In this document: one piece after another, positions 19,021 to 32,474 of the stretch
How positions within the stretch are numbered: position 1 is the first letter of the stretch
Layout of the letters: every line of letters starts with the position of its first letter
From: Viola odorata
Taxonomy: Eukaryota > Streptophyta > Magnoliopsida > Malpighiales > Violaceae
Assembly: GCA_963691705.1 (NCBI GenBank)
Contig: OY829539.1
Location: forward strand, 61,230,327-61,294,326
Length of the DNA stretch: 64,000 bases
Direction: 5' to 3'
Position numbers and translations under genes: made by a program
The notes under the pieces: model-generated
The model's database searches: none
The model's input: only the letters and a program-made list of their open reading frames with translations
What the model was told of the DNA's origin: nothing

Positions 19021-22000
19021 TACTAAAGTTTAATTAAATTTTGAGGGATAAATATAATTTTTTTACATAAAATCTAAAAGTGTAAGGAAAATATTAGAAA
19101 TTTTTAAACAATTATATGACAAAATATTTTTTTTTTAGTAAATAAATAGGTCTCGACGATGGAAATGTGCAGAAAATCCTCCAAAAAGCTAACAATTCCA
19201 CGAATTCCTCATCTTTAGTCTAATTCTGCAAATAAGGTGAAAACAGGAGCAAATGAGAAGTATCATGCTCAAAATGGGACTAAAATCAATAAGGAAAACA
19301 TGCATTTAAACACCATATCAACCATAGAATTAAAACAATTGTTATTGGGTCAAAGCTGGATCCACAAATTGATGTAGTTTTAAATATTTAATTTATAAGT
19401 GAATTGATTATAACTTTTAGTCCTTGTTTGACTCCACATGTTCTCGTGGCTAAAAACTACATTTGGATCTAAAATAAAAGGTTTGGAAATAAATCGTTTC
19501 TTGCTTAAGATATTTTTCATTACATGATATTCAGGATTATTCGAAAAGAAACCAGGAAACAATAACCTAGAAATCTGGTAGAATGATGTTATCATTTAAC
19601 GAAAGATGTTCAAAGCATGAAAATAACAAATAACTAATTTAAGTTAGATGGCAGCTTCCACCTTTGTTATAAGGTAAATCAGAAAAAGGATATGATGGTT
19701 CAACCAAAATTGCAACTCATTTGTATGCTTATATTGCAAATTTCAAGACTATTGGGTTCAAAGTGGGAGATTTTGTAAACTTTAGGATTTCTTTATATAG
19801 TTTACCTAAAAATATATTTAATGTTTTAATCAATAAGCTTAATAAATTATTATTATTATTATATAATAAATAAATATAATGTTACAAAATAAAAATTTTG
19901 AATATATTTTTAATAATTATGTAAATGCATTTTTTTGAGATTTTTATATTTTTTTTAGATAAAAACTAGATGATGTTTTCAATTTCAAGCTAAACAACAA
20001 CACAAACTTTAAAATAAAAAAATATTATATATTTTCTATATGGTAAAAGTGGAAATAAAATCGAGTTTGCTGCATTCGTTAATCTCTTAAAAAATTACAT
20101 GGGAGTAACTTATAATAATATTTTAAAATAACACTAATAATAATTATAGTAAACTTATAAATTATTTTTTCAATTAAGTAATGCACTTTTATTTTTCAAT
20201 TAATAAAGTATTATTATATAAGTTACTTTTAGTAAGAATTTGAAATTAGTAAATAATTTATCATAGAAAAATATACTTAGTATTGTGAGTTATGAAAGTT
20301 ACCAAAAATAAATTATATTTGTATAAACTATATCTTTTTTTTAAATGACTTAATATTAAAGTTATAAATAATGAGTGTATATTAAATTAATTCTTTAGAC
20401 TTTAAATTTTTTTTAATTTTTTTTATAGTATGAAAAATGAAAGAAGGTGATTTTCTATTATGAAATATTCACATCATAATATTAAATTATAATTAACAAA
20501 AACATTTAATTAAATAACTTAATAATTGAAATGCTAAAATACAAAAGAGAAAGATAATTTATTGAATAACCCAAACATGTTAAATACCGAAACTATCTTC
20601 TTATGAAATTAGTTTTGTGAACTTTTACTTTTATATATTTTTAAAATTTATCATTTTTTGCGAAATTGGCATGAGAGATAAAAATATTTTCTTGGTTGAT
20701 TACCAACATGTTCCTCACTATATTCAAAGAGGTTGTGGGAGATCAATATATGTAATGTACTGGTGGGGCTACAATGTGAGAAATATCCTTAAAAATATGG
20801 AATTCGAAAACAGTTACAATGAGTAAAATATAAGTTAATCTATTTGTAAATGTAAATTATATGTTAAATATAAAAAAATATATCTTGATCTATTTTTAAA
20901 TGTAAATTATTGTAAGTATTATTATATTATTTTAAAAATAATATTTTTTATTCGAGTTAATATTTTTTATTTTATTTTATTTTATTATTTTAATTTAGTA
21001 AAGAGATTGATTTTAAGAATGTTAAAGAAATATAAACTAGATAAAAGTGACAAATAAATGGAAGTATTTATATTTTTTATAACATAAATTATATAGTAAA
21101 ATATAGAACAATATTTATGAGAATAATTGAGAAGTTATTTACAAGTATTGACAATATTATCCATATATTATCAAAATAATTTACATTTTTTTATTTTTGT
21201 GAAAGAAATATTATATATTGTACGTAAAATATTTTCTACATGGGTTAATAGTATTTATTTTATTTTAATTATTTAACTATAATTTGAAGGTAGTACATGG
21301 TTTATTTTTTCGAAAAAAAATTATTTTTAAAGTTAAGAAAATCATAAAATAACTATAAGTGACAAATAAAAAAAGAATTTATAACTTTTCCTAAAATTAA
21401 TTCAATGAAAAAAGTTGATTAATGAGTTTTAACAATATAAAAGGATTAAGTTAGATAATTAAAAAGGGATACTGAAAATTAATATTTTATAATTTAATTA
21501 TCAAATAGTTATGGTTATACATTTTCCTCCAATATTTATAAGTTTTTTTTTAACTTTTTACCATTTATTTTTATTTTTTAACCACGTGTAATGTTTATAT
21601 TAAAAAAATTTAGGATATTATAGGGTTTCTAATGTAAGTCTTAAAACTACTGTGTCTGAAGTGAAAGATTTTTAAAGCTATAAAAAAATTATGTAGTTTA
21701 CCCTAAAATATGTGCTAGGTAAAGTAATAAGATTTTTTTAAAAACAAAATTGGTTATATCATGGATGGAACACATGATCTACGTAATCAAGATAACATAT
21801 GATAGATATATAAAATATATAAAATAAATATTTATTATAAAATTAAAGTCGTTAGAATGTTAAAGTTAAATTAACCTTGAGATAAGATATCATTACAATA
21901 AGTAACCTTTTGAATCTTTAAATTAAAAATAAAAATTAAATGACACAAGTCTGAATCCTACCTGTCTATCAAAAAAAATGTGCACATGAGTCATATATAA

Positions 22001-23199
22001 AAGTATGAAAAAATATTATCCTAATCTAATAAAAAATTATTTTAAAATTAGAATATTATATTTATTTATAATAGTGATAATAGTTTCATGACTAATACCT
22101 ATTACGACTATCATTATTCTAATCCAACGAATTAAGAAAGTATATTTTTTCCTTCAAAAGATAACAAAATATGATATTATTACGAAAAAAAGAAAAAAAA
22201 TAAAGGACAAATACAGTAACAAAATTCTCCCTTTTATTAAATTATAACCACAATTATTTTTAAATAACTTTTTTTAATTATTATTATTGTTGTTATTTTC
22301 TATTTCATGTATTGCCATTGTTAGAATAAGAACTAGAAAGAAAAAATATGAGACAAAAAAAAAAGTGCAAAGTGGTAATTCTTTTTAGTTAAAAATAAAA
22401 AATCTATAAAAAAATATGTAAAATAAACAAGAAATTATATTGCCTCAATAAACTATTTTTCAATAAAAAACAAAAAAAAACTATGAAATTCTTTTTATAA
22501 CGTATTATTATTTAAAAATATATATACATAAATATTAAATTATTTAAGTATGATTTTGTAAAATTTGTAATGATAAGGAATTATTTTTCTTTAGCTAATT
22601 ATGTGATTTTTTTCATTCATAAACATGAAGAAAAATAGTTTTTTCTTAATTCATAATTTTTAATTAAATATTAAATTTAATTTTTTTTATTGAGTTTAAA
22701 TTTTTAAAGAAAAATTCATTAGTGGTTGTTTTAAAATAATTACATAATTATTTACAATATTTGGAGAACTGAAATAAAAATAATATGAAATATCATTTTA
22801 AACATTTAAATTTTAATTTATAAAAGTAATTTACTTAATTGAGTTAAAATTGTTTTAATTCTAAGATTTTAAAATTAATTATTTCAGAATTAATACTAAA
22901 TTTTTCTGTCTACACCTATATTAGAATATCAATAACAATACTAATATATTGCCTACAATATAATTTAAGCACCATAGAAAAAATTTATGTTAATCCTATT
23001 TTTGGAGACATTATTAAAAAAATTATATTATACCAAAAATATATATGTGTGAAATACATTTTTGTATATAAATATTATATTTTAATATTTCTAAATAAAT
23101 TCTGCACGTGCAACGTCACTTGCCAAAATAACCTAGTATATCAAATATATGATGTGAGCTAAGTGTATAATATAAGTGCTTTTGATTCATTTCTTAGTT
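19021..23199. other. Gene-free, very AT-rich intergenic DNA
   Basis: Long A/T tracts and only short random open frames. The repeat copy at 19606-19700 (see 1023-1125) is the only feature I can support. Confidence 0.6.
19606..19700. repeat. Dispersed repeat, copy of 1023-1125
   Basis: ATGTTCAAAGCATGAAAATA ... AAGGTAAATCAG, with a single-base and a short indel difference from the left copy. Confidence 0.8.
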
Positions 23200-23275
23200 A
23201 TTAACTAATTATCTACTTATAGTCGGCCACACCATAAGGGAAACTTAATAATTAATTATATAGAAAGGATTTATT
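23200..23275. repeat. Dispersed repeat, copy of 2904-2979
   Basis: The same 76-bp sequence as near 2.9 kb, but followed by different DNA (GGCTTGATGAGCC). Confidence 0.85.
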
Positions 23276-24103
23276 TGGCTTGATGAGCCTTCTGAGTTTA
23301 ATTAATTAAAATTGAGTTTATGTTGCAATTTGGAGAATTTTATTAATTTTTGTGTCGGAGTGAGTGATATATATCATCACTCTCCAACATACCCAATTAA
23401 TTAAAGAGATGGGCAAATCGATATTGAATTGAAGAATAAGTATTAATTCTAATAGAAGTAGGAGTTTTATCTAAGAAATAACTCTAATAATTTAAAAAAT
23501 TGATTAATAAATACAATAAATACATTATATCCGGCGAAATTACACGAATTCTTTCCCGTATTAAGAGTAATGTAGAAGACAACTCTACTTTTGCCAAAAG
23601 AATCTTGAATGCCATTGCTTAGCTTTTAATTCAACTCTAAACTTGTTCTGTTTATATGCATTGTTGGAAAGTAAGGTTGATTTCATTTTGAACTGATTAA
23701 AATTCCGTCTGTCTAGGTTCGTCTTTCTGCAAATTGCTTCTGCTCCTTAAAAAACTATCATGTGTTTGTTGGTGCTGTGTGATGTTCAGCCATTTTCCAT
23801 TTTTAGTTATTTAACATAAATCAATAAATTGAATAATAAAGAATATGAGCAGTAAGAACAGTAAAACTTGAAAGCAACAAAACAATTGGTTGCATCCCTC
23901 TGTCTCACAGCTACCACGCTTGGGTGTGCTACATGTACCCAGATGCCTGAGATTCTCCCACACGAAGGAGACCAATTTATATTCACCAGTGCAAGGGACA
24001 TAAGGAGAGGGTCATGGCGTTCCTGTGGATGCTCTTATGCGGTTCAGGCACAGCCAAGCTCTGCCTAGTGGTTGTGAACAAGTGATTCCTCCCCTTGATT
24101 ACC
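23276..24103. other. Intergenic DNA
   Basis: A small palindrome (GAGTGATATATATCATCACTC near 23362) is the only structure seen. The open frames near 23.8-24.1 kb match no family I know. Confidence 0.45.
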
Positions 24104-24370
24104 ATTAGACAATAAACCTCAGGCCCATGTAACAACAGCTCACACACACTAGTAGAGTTGTATTATCATTCAGTGTAGGTAGTGTACACACACACTAGAG
24201 AGTACAATACGATAAACACAAAGTCAGTACAGGTTATTAGCAATAGGATAGATCAAAGCTTATCACGACAGCGTGATAAGGAACCAGAATGTTCCGGTAT
24301 AATGGTTGTGAATCGAGGGCAGACTTGGGCCGAAGTTGTTGTTACATGAGCCAGAGGTTTATTGTCTAAT
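24104..24370. mobile_element. 267-bp MITE-like element with 38-bp inverted ends
   Basis: The left end ATTAGACAATAAACCTCAGG and the reverse complement of the right end (ATTAGACAATAAACCTCTGG) match closely for about 35 bp, through CATGTAACAACA. Inside is a hairpin CTTATCACG-ACAG-CGTGATAAG at about 24258-24280. There is no coding capacity and no clear target duplication, so the superfamily is undetermined. It is followed directly by ACTGGTAGCGGAGCC, identical to LTR-element primer sites in this window. Confidence 0.6.
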
Positions 24371-25858
24371 ACTGGTAGCGGAGCCAAAACCAATAGTACT
24401 ACTCCTACGTGGGCCCTAATTGATGAAACCTACCATTTTTCAAGAAAGGCGACACCTCATGATCTTTCACACCAATAGTTACCTAGCTAGCCCTACAAAT
24501 ATACTCCACTACGATAAATATACCCTAAAAGCTAAAACTAGATAAATTAGATACGGTAGCTGAATTTATTTAATTATTTTATTTATTTTGCAAAGTGACT
24601 TAGTACTAATTTAATACCGTTGATTTGCTTTGATCTCTAAAAATAGGGTAAATAAATTTATTGAGATCCGAATTACTAATTGAATTTATCCGAATTCGAA
24701 TCCGATCAAATAATTGCAATTATAGCACGATTGAAGGAGAAAAAGATCTGGTATCTAGATTGAACCAAATTCGATTCAATCCGACTAATACTCAGCCCTA
24801 CTTCAAAATTCATAAATTTATTTTCAGGAGCGCATAGCATGTTTTATGGAAACGAACAGTAATTATATTAGTTTCATGTGTTTCTTCAAATTGATTCAAC
24901 CAAATAAATCCTTGGGTTTCTTTTTATTTCCATCTCCTTAGGTTTCCTAGTAGCTGTTTCTTTCTTGTAGGATTCTGCCATGAATGTGTGCTTCGACAGC
25001 ATTTTTGTTTTAAACAGTAATGTTAATCTCCTAGCAAGTCTATATGAAGAAGGCCCAAATCCGAAATTTGCTGCTTGAATATGGTACAGGTGTTGTTCTG
25101 AATATAATTCGGTTCCAAAAGAGATTATTCGAGTATGGTCGGGTTTTGAATAGGGTGATTTTTTTAACATAATTTTTTCTTAGAGACATGAACTAAACAT
25201 GAATAAATTCATTTGACCGCAACTAATATTAATTAAATATTATAAAAGAAGCACCAATAATCTAAAAGAAATTGACATCTTTTAAACTAACTGAGTTAAG
25301 TACTGTAAAAAAGATATATGTAAAAAACTGCATGACCCTAGTCTTCACCTACTAGTTATTTATAGATAGATATAGAAATGTCAAGAGAGAGTTGAATCCA
25401 GGCCCATATATAGATAGGCTTCATACATCCAGGCCCATGTTGCGGGGTTAAAGTTGAATGAAAATCATTTATGAATAAAAAAATTAAATTAATCATCTAA
25501 AAGTTTAATTAGAACTTTTTTTAGAAATATAAGGACTAAATTAATCACATAATAATTTGATTGAAATTTTTTAACCAACCAATGAACTAAATTAAACATA
25601 AAGGTTAGGTTTAATTGGAACACGAAAATTGAATCAATTATTTAGGGGTTTAAGTAATTTTTTTTTACAAACACGAGAATTAATTAATCTTATATGGATT
25701 TGATTGAAATCTTTTATGAACATATAAACTAACTTGAACGTGAGGATATGGTTGTAAATTTTTTACCTACATAAAAATTAAATTAATCATTTAAAAATTA
25801 AATTAAAAATATTTAACGAAAATAAGGAATACATTAATCAAATAGGGATATAATTGAA
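24371..25858. other. Intergenic DNA
   Basis: It opens with an orphan primer-binding-like sequence (24371-24385). The 94-codon minus-strand frame at 24886-25170 has no recognisable domain. The rest is AT-rich with diverged, short repeated phrases of the type AAATTAATCAT. Confidence 0.45.
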
Positions 25859-26360
25859 TTGCAATTGAATTGCTCTCGGATGGCTTCCAAGCCTTCTATT
25901 TATAGATGAATGTTTGGTATGAATTAATACCAAAATGTCAAAATTCCCACATGGTGGATGGGCACATGGACAATGCACATGGATCTCATGGATGGATAGA
26001 TGGTGCATGAACAGTGCGCATGGTTTACATGGAGTTGTGATACGATCCTAGTTGCCTAGGGGTCGTAGCACGTAATTCTGATCTAGTTTTCGATGCAGAT
26101 ATAAGATAGGACTCACCTTGACAACGTAGACTTGCTAGTCGCTTAGCACTAGCCAACCTAGTTCGAGCAATGGAGGTTCCTTGGTCGAGTCAATAGACCT
26201 ATATCCCTTATGGATATCAATCTAGGGCAAACGAACAAGTGACAAACAAGTGGGGTTGAACTTTCTAGTTTTATTTGTGATTTTAATCGAATATTCTAAC
26301 TCAATTAAAGACAAGGTTCACTCGTGAACAATTTGAGAAATACTCTCTGTATTTAATTAT
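25859..26360. repeat. Segmental duplication, copy B left part
   Basis: It matches 17790-18299 nearly base for base, then is interrupted at 26361 by the Copia element. The duplicated target ATTAT is 26356-26360. Confidence 0.9.
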
Positions 26361-26397
26361 TGTTAGAATAGTATATGTATAGGTATATATATACGGT
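26361..26397 (+). repeat. Copia left LTR, first part
   Basis: TGTTAGAATAGTATATGTAT ... ATATACGGT, broken after ACGGT by the Athila insertion. Confidence 0.9.
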
Positions 26398-27995
26398 TGA
26401 TCGTCAGTCAAATGAAGATTTATAATGCCCAAAAACGTGTGTGCACAAGAGATAATGTGTACAGTGGTAGTCAGGGTCGAACATAGGGATTGTGAAAGAC
26501 TGGTCTAAGGTCTTGAATGTATTCGGGGGAGAAGAGCACAAAAAGTAACAATCGGGGGGGTTTTACTTGGCTAAACGAGTTAGCCAAGGCAGATTTTGGG
26601 AGCTAACAATTTCTATCTAGGAAAGCAGTATTCGGGGTCCCGAATGTCTCGTTCGAGGTCCCGAATGGTAAAATAAGTGAATTAGTAAACAAATCCAGAA
26701 AGAGTAAAACAGAGGGGAAATACACGCAAATAATCAGATAGAGAGGGACTCTTAGCAAAGGTATTCTTGGGTTGCGTTCGGGACCAGATTGTCATCAGCT
26801 CAAGGGTATTCTATTCAAGACATCATAGAAATGACATAGGGACCAAATTCCTCGGATATCCCCTACTTTTCTCTTAAGAGAAACTACCCCCCGTTTTCAC
26901 ATATGAGGTAGTCTTGACAGTTTGCCATCCCTCCAGGCATGAATGCGGGAGGGCCGTACTCAAACCGCCCATGAAGCTAAGAAAAGACAGATCTAGAGCT
27001 AAAAGTCCCTCAGTTTGTCAGGCTCGTGACCTTGCTCTAATCAACTACCCACCCTATCTATTCGAGACCACTTCAGCGCAGTCAAGACTAAACAGATGCC
27101 TACTTATTTCATGCAATTTTCCTTCCGTATTCATCATCTAAATGGCAGCATTTACACAAGATAATCATCAGCTGATCAGACCTCAAGTTAAATCATGCAA
27201 AGATGTAATTAAAATGATGAATAATTGAATATGGCATCAAGAATGTATTAAGCGTATTTAGGCCTCGAATCTGCCCTTGCAACCCTTGAATCACCCTTGC
27301 TAAGAATTAAAGATTTAGCTACTCATGCTTGAAACTAAACAAATAATAATTGAAGAAAGCATAATGAGTAAATAAATAGATTAAAGGAAGAAAACTTTGT
27401 TAATTCTGAAAATTACACTATGAAGTGAGATAGAAAGATAAGGATGCCCTCAACTAATCTTAGATGCCCTTTATATAGTAGAGCTCTAAGCACAAAAAAT
27501 CTTCAGCCTAAAACTAGGGACAAAATGCATTAATTGAAAGCCTAAAGAAGTGGATCCATGCTCCTTAAAGCACAAAGCTGGAAAAGCATAAAGTTGTCTG
27601 ATTTTCCCAGCTTTGGCAGGTCTGGACTGGGCTCAAGGGCTGACTTGGTCAGAGCGGTAGGTATTTTGTGGTCAGTACAGACTGCAGGAATAGTGTCAGA
27701 GGAGGCACATGGAAGCTCTGGCGAGATGACACGTGGAAATGTCATTCTTCGTCCTTCGGGGTCCCGAATGGTGAATCCGATTCGGGACCTTGAACGCTGG
27801 TTCGGACTCAGGACCTCGACTCTGGGTCTTGAAGCTCAAAACTGCACAAAATGCCCAAAAAATGCATCTTTTCGCATAAACTCCCATTTTAGGCCTAAAT
27901 CTACAAAAGTAATGAAAACAAGGGTAAATTAGCAGAATCATGCCTTAAATGGGTGAGAAAATGGGGAGAAAATCGTGCATAAAAACATGCTATCA
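26398..27995 (-). repeat. Athila 3' LTR (full, 1598 bp)
   Basis: It matches 44583-45508 at both ends. It contains about 650 bp (roughly 27276-27927) and a 21-bp repeat missing from the other LTR. It holds several ATTCGGGGTCCCGAAT-type palindromes. Confidence 0.9.
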
Positions 27996-29780
27996 AATAA
28001 TCCCCACACTGCCCAATGCTCGCCCTCGAGCATTCACAAAATTTAAAACAGTCCTAAAACAGAACAGACACACCAGACCATAGCACAAAGAATAAGCATG
28101 CTTGTCAAGATTCGGGACCCCGAATGAGAACAGACTTCGCCTAGATACACCTGCATCAAATCAGAAGGATAACGACCCTTGAGAAGAGACTTTTCCACAT
28201 CAGCCTATTCACCAGCAGTCCTTTCATAGATCGGTGTTTGCACTCACGCTCGTGAACAAGGTTAGGTGTTTAAACACTCAAGTATACAAAAACGCAGCAC
28301 AAAACCAGGTTTGCATATCAATCCGAGTACTTTAGACACATGCATAGGCAATCTAGCAATCAAAAGACTTCGCATCTAGGGCAAGAAGGGGAAACAAGGA
28401 AAATATTTGATGGAAGGAAATGGAAGAAGCGTATTCGAGGAGAGAAAGTGGAGAAGAGGGAGAGTAAGGAAGTGAAATGAGAAGGTGGTGTAACCAACTC
28501 AAACCTGGAACGCTCCCTTGGCAGAAGGAATCGAGATGGTGAGGCAATGTTGCTGAGGGCGAAAGCTAGACTAGGCTTTTCTTCTTCGAGGGGGATCCTT
28601 GCTTTCTTCATTCGGGACCTAAGCTCGGGACCTTGAATGAATGCTGGCTGCTGATTTTCCTCTTCTTGGCTTTCAAGGTTTGGTCTTGCTCTTTTCTCTC
28701 TCTCTTTTATTTATATTTCTGTTTTTCTCTTTTTGTTTTTTTTTTTTTTTTTGAGAGAGAGAGAGAGAGATCTGAATTGAGGATTGAGACCTTGTTCTTC
28801 GGGGGCTTGAAATTCTGATTTCACTTCCCCACACTTGTGTTTTGCTGTGGGTGGGAAGTGATTTTTCATTCTGGTCTGCCCTTGAATTCAGCTTTGAGGT
28901 CTTGAATTTGCGCCAGCATTCAGGGTCTTGAATTTTTGCGGGATCCCCACACTTTGCCTTTGCTGCTTCGTTTGTCTAGTCTAGCCCTTGATAGTACTCC
29001 CAACAACATCGCTCACCTGCCAAGAGAAAGATCAAGAAAAATTCAAATGGTTTAGAATTGGAGAGGTCAAGAAGGGATTCGGGGTCAAGATGAAAGAAAT
29101 AGAACAAAAGAAAAAGAGAGAGAACAATTCGATGCTAGGACTTAATCTTTTTGCTGCTTTCCTATGTCTAAATGTGTCTATACCCATGGATATCATGCAA
29201 GCCCAGCCAGTACCTAGTCATGCATTTCACTCAAGCAATAAATATAGGCATGAAGGCTCAAATGCTCACAAGGTGTTAATTCGTGACCACTGGTGTCTAG
29301 ATCTTGAAGCGGATATAAGGCATAACAGGCAAAGAATATCACTTTCGGGACCTTGACTAAGACAGCATTTTTATTCTATGTGCATAAATCAGGTGTGTGT
29401 CCATCATTGGAGTGTTTTCCAAAACTAGGCATAAAAGCTAGAAATTAATTCATGCATAGACTTAGGAAAAATAGACTAGAATGTAATTAACATGCATAAT
29501 AAATACTTAGCAGTTTTAAACTCCTCCCCACACTTAGGCAGCGCATTGTCCTCAATGCGGGAAGGAGACAAAAGAGATAGCAGTTTAAACTGAAAGCAGA
29601 AATGGAAATTGTTCAACATAGATAATTAGCCCGCGCAGGGGCAAAGGGGTGTGAAAATGTTCCGGATCAGGGGTGAGGTGGGACGAATGTGGCGATTTGC
29701 TCGCGAATTTCTTTGAGGATGTCCCGATTGGTTTCCAGGATGTCAGTGAGTAGGCGGATGATAGCGTTGTTGCTCGGCAT
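27996..29780. other. Athila non-coding 3' region
   Basis: It includes the minus-strand purine tract AGTGTGGGGATTATT next to the LTR, a T16 followed by (GA)n at about 28738-28770, and scattered ATTCGGGACC motifs. No conserved protein was recognised. Confidence 0.6.
28738..28770. repeat. T-run followed by (GA)n microsatellite
   Basis: A homopolymer T tract joined to GAGAGAGAGAGAGAGAGA. Confidence 0.9.
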
Positions 29781-31653
29781 CTATTCGGGGCCTGGAGCAT
29801 TCCCTTCGGGGCCAGTGGAAGTGTTCGTCTTGGCGGAAGGAGGCTCGGGGGCAGCAGACTGGGCTCGGGGCTGAGATAGGTCCGGGTACTCGAACTTGCA
29901 TTCTATTTTTCCTTTGTTATTTGCATGAAAGCTCAAGATACCATTAATAACATAAAGGAATCCCATCGTGTCTAAGGTCCTGAGACCAGGGAGCTTGAAG
30001 GAATTCGGGTGTCGATACAAGTTAAGTTCCCGGAGTGTGGAGGTGTATAACTGGGAGGCCAGGCTGGTGACACGGGACCCAAGAATAGGAGAATGACTCA
30101 GGGGGGCATTGGCAATATTGTGAGCAGAGGTAGTGATCCAGTAGCCAAGGTTGACTCGCTTCTTGTGATACATGACCCATAGGAAAAAGAGCTCCGATTG
30201 AGCAAGCTGGCCTGAGGTTCCGAACTTACCCGCGAGGGCGATGGACAGGAAGCGTTGCAGGATTCGGAGGGTGGGGTCTTGAATGATATGAGCCTTGGTT
30301 TGGCGGGAGTCGAACTTGACATCGGGATCACCAGTGAGCTCTCTAAGGGCTCTGTGGTTGTTGAATTCGGCCGGGACAGCGGTCAAGGCATTCAGATATT
30401 CATCCCCTTGAGTGCCCTCATGACTGACAAATCCGAGGAATACATTGAAGTCGTTGAGGGACATCGGGTGCCATTTGCTAGCGAGCCTGAAATTGATGCA
30501 GTTCCCGGCAGACAGATCGGGACCTACCCCACCCTTTGGCTTGAACAGATCGACCTTGTACTAAAAACTTGCAAAGAACTCGAGGCTGAGCTCTAGATAA
30601 GTAGGCTGATCCATATAAAACAAGCTTTCCCAACCTATGCCACTAACCAACTCCCGAATTCGGGACCCAACACCCATCTTGTCATAACAATTCCATATCT
30701 AGCTTCGGACACGGAGCTACCCCCTTGAAGTTCATCAAGGCGACTTTATCCAGAGAGTGTTTATCATTGAAAATGAATAATTCGTTAAAGGAATCAAGGT
30801 CAGCCGTTACCAGGTAACTTGGTTTGGATCCCGAAGTAGGCGAGGGGTCCTCGAGAAAGTCATCCTCCTCGTCAGTTCGCTGGGATTTCCTGGGGGTGTC
30901 CGCAGCTATGCCCTTACCCTTGGGTGTGGCGGGGAGCTTCCGTTTCTTGCTGGCCGGGGTTTTGGACGGCGGGGCCTTGGCGGCTGGAGTTTTGGAGGCA
31001 CTCTTCGCCGCTCTGGCCGGCGTTTTAGAGGCTACCTTGGCAGGGGTCTTGCTCTTCTTTTTCAGGGGCGGACTGGGAGGTTTGGGTGGGTCGATCTCCC
31101 CTGCTCCTTCGCTCGCGGCTCTTGCGCCTTTGCCCTCCTGAACATCTTCGGGACCTTGAGCAGTATGCTTGGGATCCTGAGCGTCGTGCTCAAGAGGCCG
31201 CTCCTTCAGCTCGACCTCCCTTTCTCCTTCCTCGCCGCCATCTTCTTCCTCAGCCGCTTCCTTCTTCACCCTCCTGGCCTCTCGGAGGTTAGAACTGGTT
31301 TGGGCTTCCTCCTCCTCCTCGGTGTCAGAGGGGATAACATAGCCGATTGGCTTGACGTCGAGAGGGACGGAGTTCACTGGGCTGGGAGGAGGAGAAGTCT
31401 TCTTTTTACTGCCGGCAGTGGTGGTTGGAGGCACGCGGTGGACTTTGCCGGATCTGGTCATTTTCGGGAGTGAAGTGGTGAATATGATCTCGTCAAGATC
31501 TATAGTGGCTTTGGAGGAGTCAGATCCGAGCGGTTCGGTGGTTGTGGGTGAGTGATCGGTGGTGGTTTTTGGCTGGTTTTGAGTAGAGAGAGGAGTAGGA
31601 GTAGAAGAGTGAGAATTGGTGGGTTTGTTGAGGTTTAGGCTTGTGCGGCCCAT
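29781..31653 (-). pseudogene. Athila extra ORF (env-like position, ATHILA ORF family), broken
   Basis: The minus-strand frame from 31653 gives a 323-residue Ser/Thr/Pro then Lys-rich region with repeated KTPA motifs (SKTPAKV, SKTPARAAK), an acidic run EEEEE, and SYLVTADLDSFNELF. It shifts frame at about 30680. The next part contains YMDQPTYLELSLEFFASF, then a TAG at 30561-30563. The last part begins at 30464 (MSLNDFNVFLGF) and includes ELFFLWVMYHKKRVNLGYWI. The LxLEFxAS and xFLWxM phrases fit the ATHILA ORF / putative plant transposon protein family found after integrase in Athila elements. Its function is unknown; envelope activity is not shown. Confidence 0.65.
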
Positions 31654-32474
31654 GAGGAAGAAGAGAGGATTTTGATTTCGGAAAGAAGAGAAAAAAGATG
31701 TTACGTTTTGATTTGATTGGGAGAGATGAGGGGTTTTGGTTGGGTAACGGGTATGGTATGACGGTTAGGTGGCGTGGGTGAGTGGGTTAGAAGATGTGGA
31801 AAGGTGGAGAGAGGGATGGGAACTGATCTCTCTGGGTTCCGTCTGCCACGTGTCGCGATGGGAGAGGAGGCGAAGTGCCAAGGGCAGCGTGCGCCTGCAC
31901 CTGCACGGGATTCAGGGAAAGCAAATCAGCTTTTAGGATTTTGAAAATAGGAGAGGGGAATAAAATCAAAAGAATTAAATAGGGGTTAATAAAGTAGGGG
32001 ACAAGACATTAAATTGGAGAGAGAGAGAGAGACAAGGGAATTAATTGAGAGGGAAAGAAGACAAAGAAAATTCAAATTTCACCTAGGTAACATAAAAAGT
32101 GCACATAAAAATTTTGAAAAGCTAGAGTTGACTCTAATAAAGATAAAAGACCAAGGGACAAAAGGGAATAAAAATAGACAAAATTAAATAAGACTATCTA
32201 GGGAAGATAAGAAATATGCATGGGGAAGAGAGAAAAAGAATGTCGGATTTGAAATTTAAAGACAGGGAAATTAAAGAGAGAGGGCTAGAAATTCGGGGTT
32301 GTCCCCACACTTGGCCTTGATTATCATCTAGGCCTAGACGTCGTGGCTTCATTCGGGGGCGCTGATTGCTGGGTCCTCGACCCTTGCTTCTTCGGCAGTC
32401 GAGGGCTTGAATCCTTCATAGAAGGGTTTCAGCCGATGACCGTTCACCTTGAATGGCTCCCCGTTGTTCAGATT
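31654..32474. other. Athila spacer between integrase and extra ORF
   Basis: Purine-rich, with GA-rich tracts near 32010-32040. No gene. Confidence 0.6.

Noticed and set aside
20617..20826. 69-codon ORF in the AT-rich desert
   Set aside because: Length is expected by chance and no motif is visible.
24886..25170. 94-codon minus-strand ORF
   Set aside because: No recognisable domain, no neighbouring exons and ordinary AT-rich composition; chance is sufficient.
30824..31473. Plus-strand ORFs opposite the Athila extra ORF
   Set aside because: They are shadows of the GC-rich Lys/Ala/Pro-coding region on the minus strand.
29781..31653. Retroviral envelope gene in the Athila element
   Set aside because: Only the position fits. 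I see no signal peptide or convincing membrane anchor, and the sequence phrases match the ATHILA ORF family instead.
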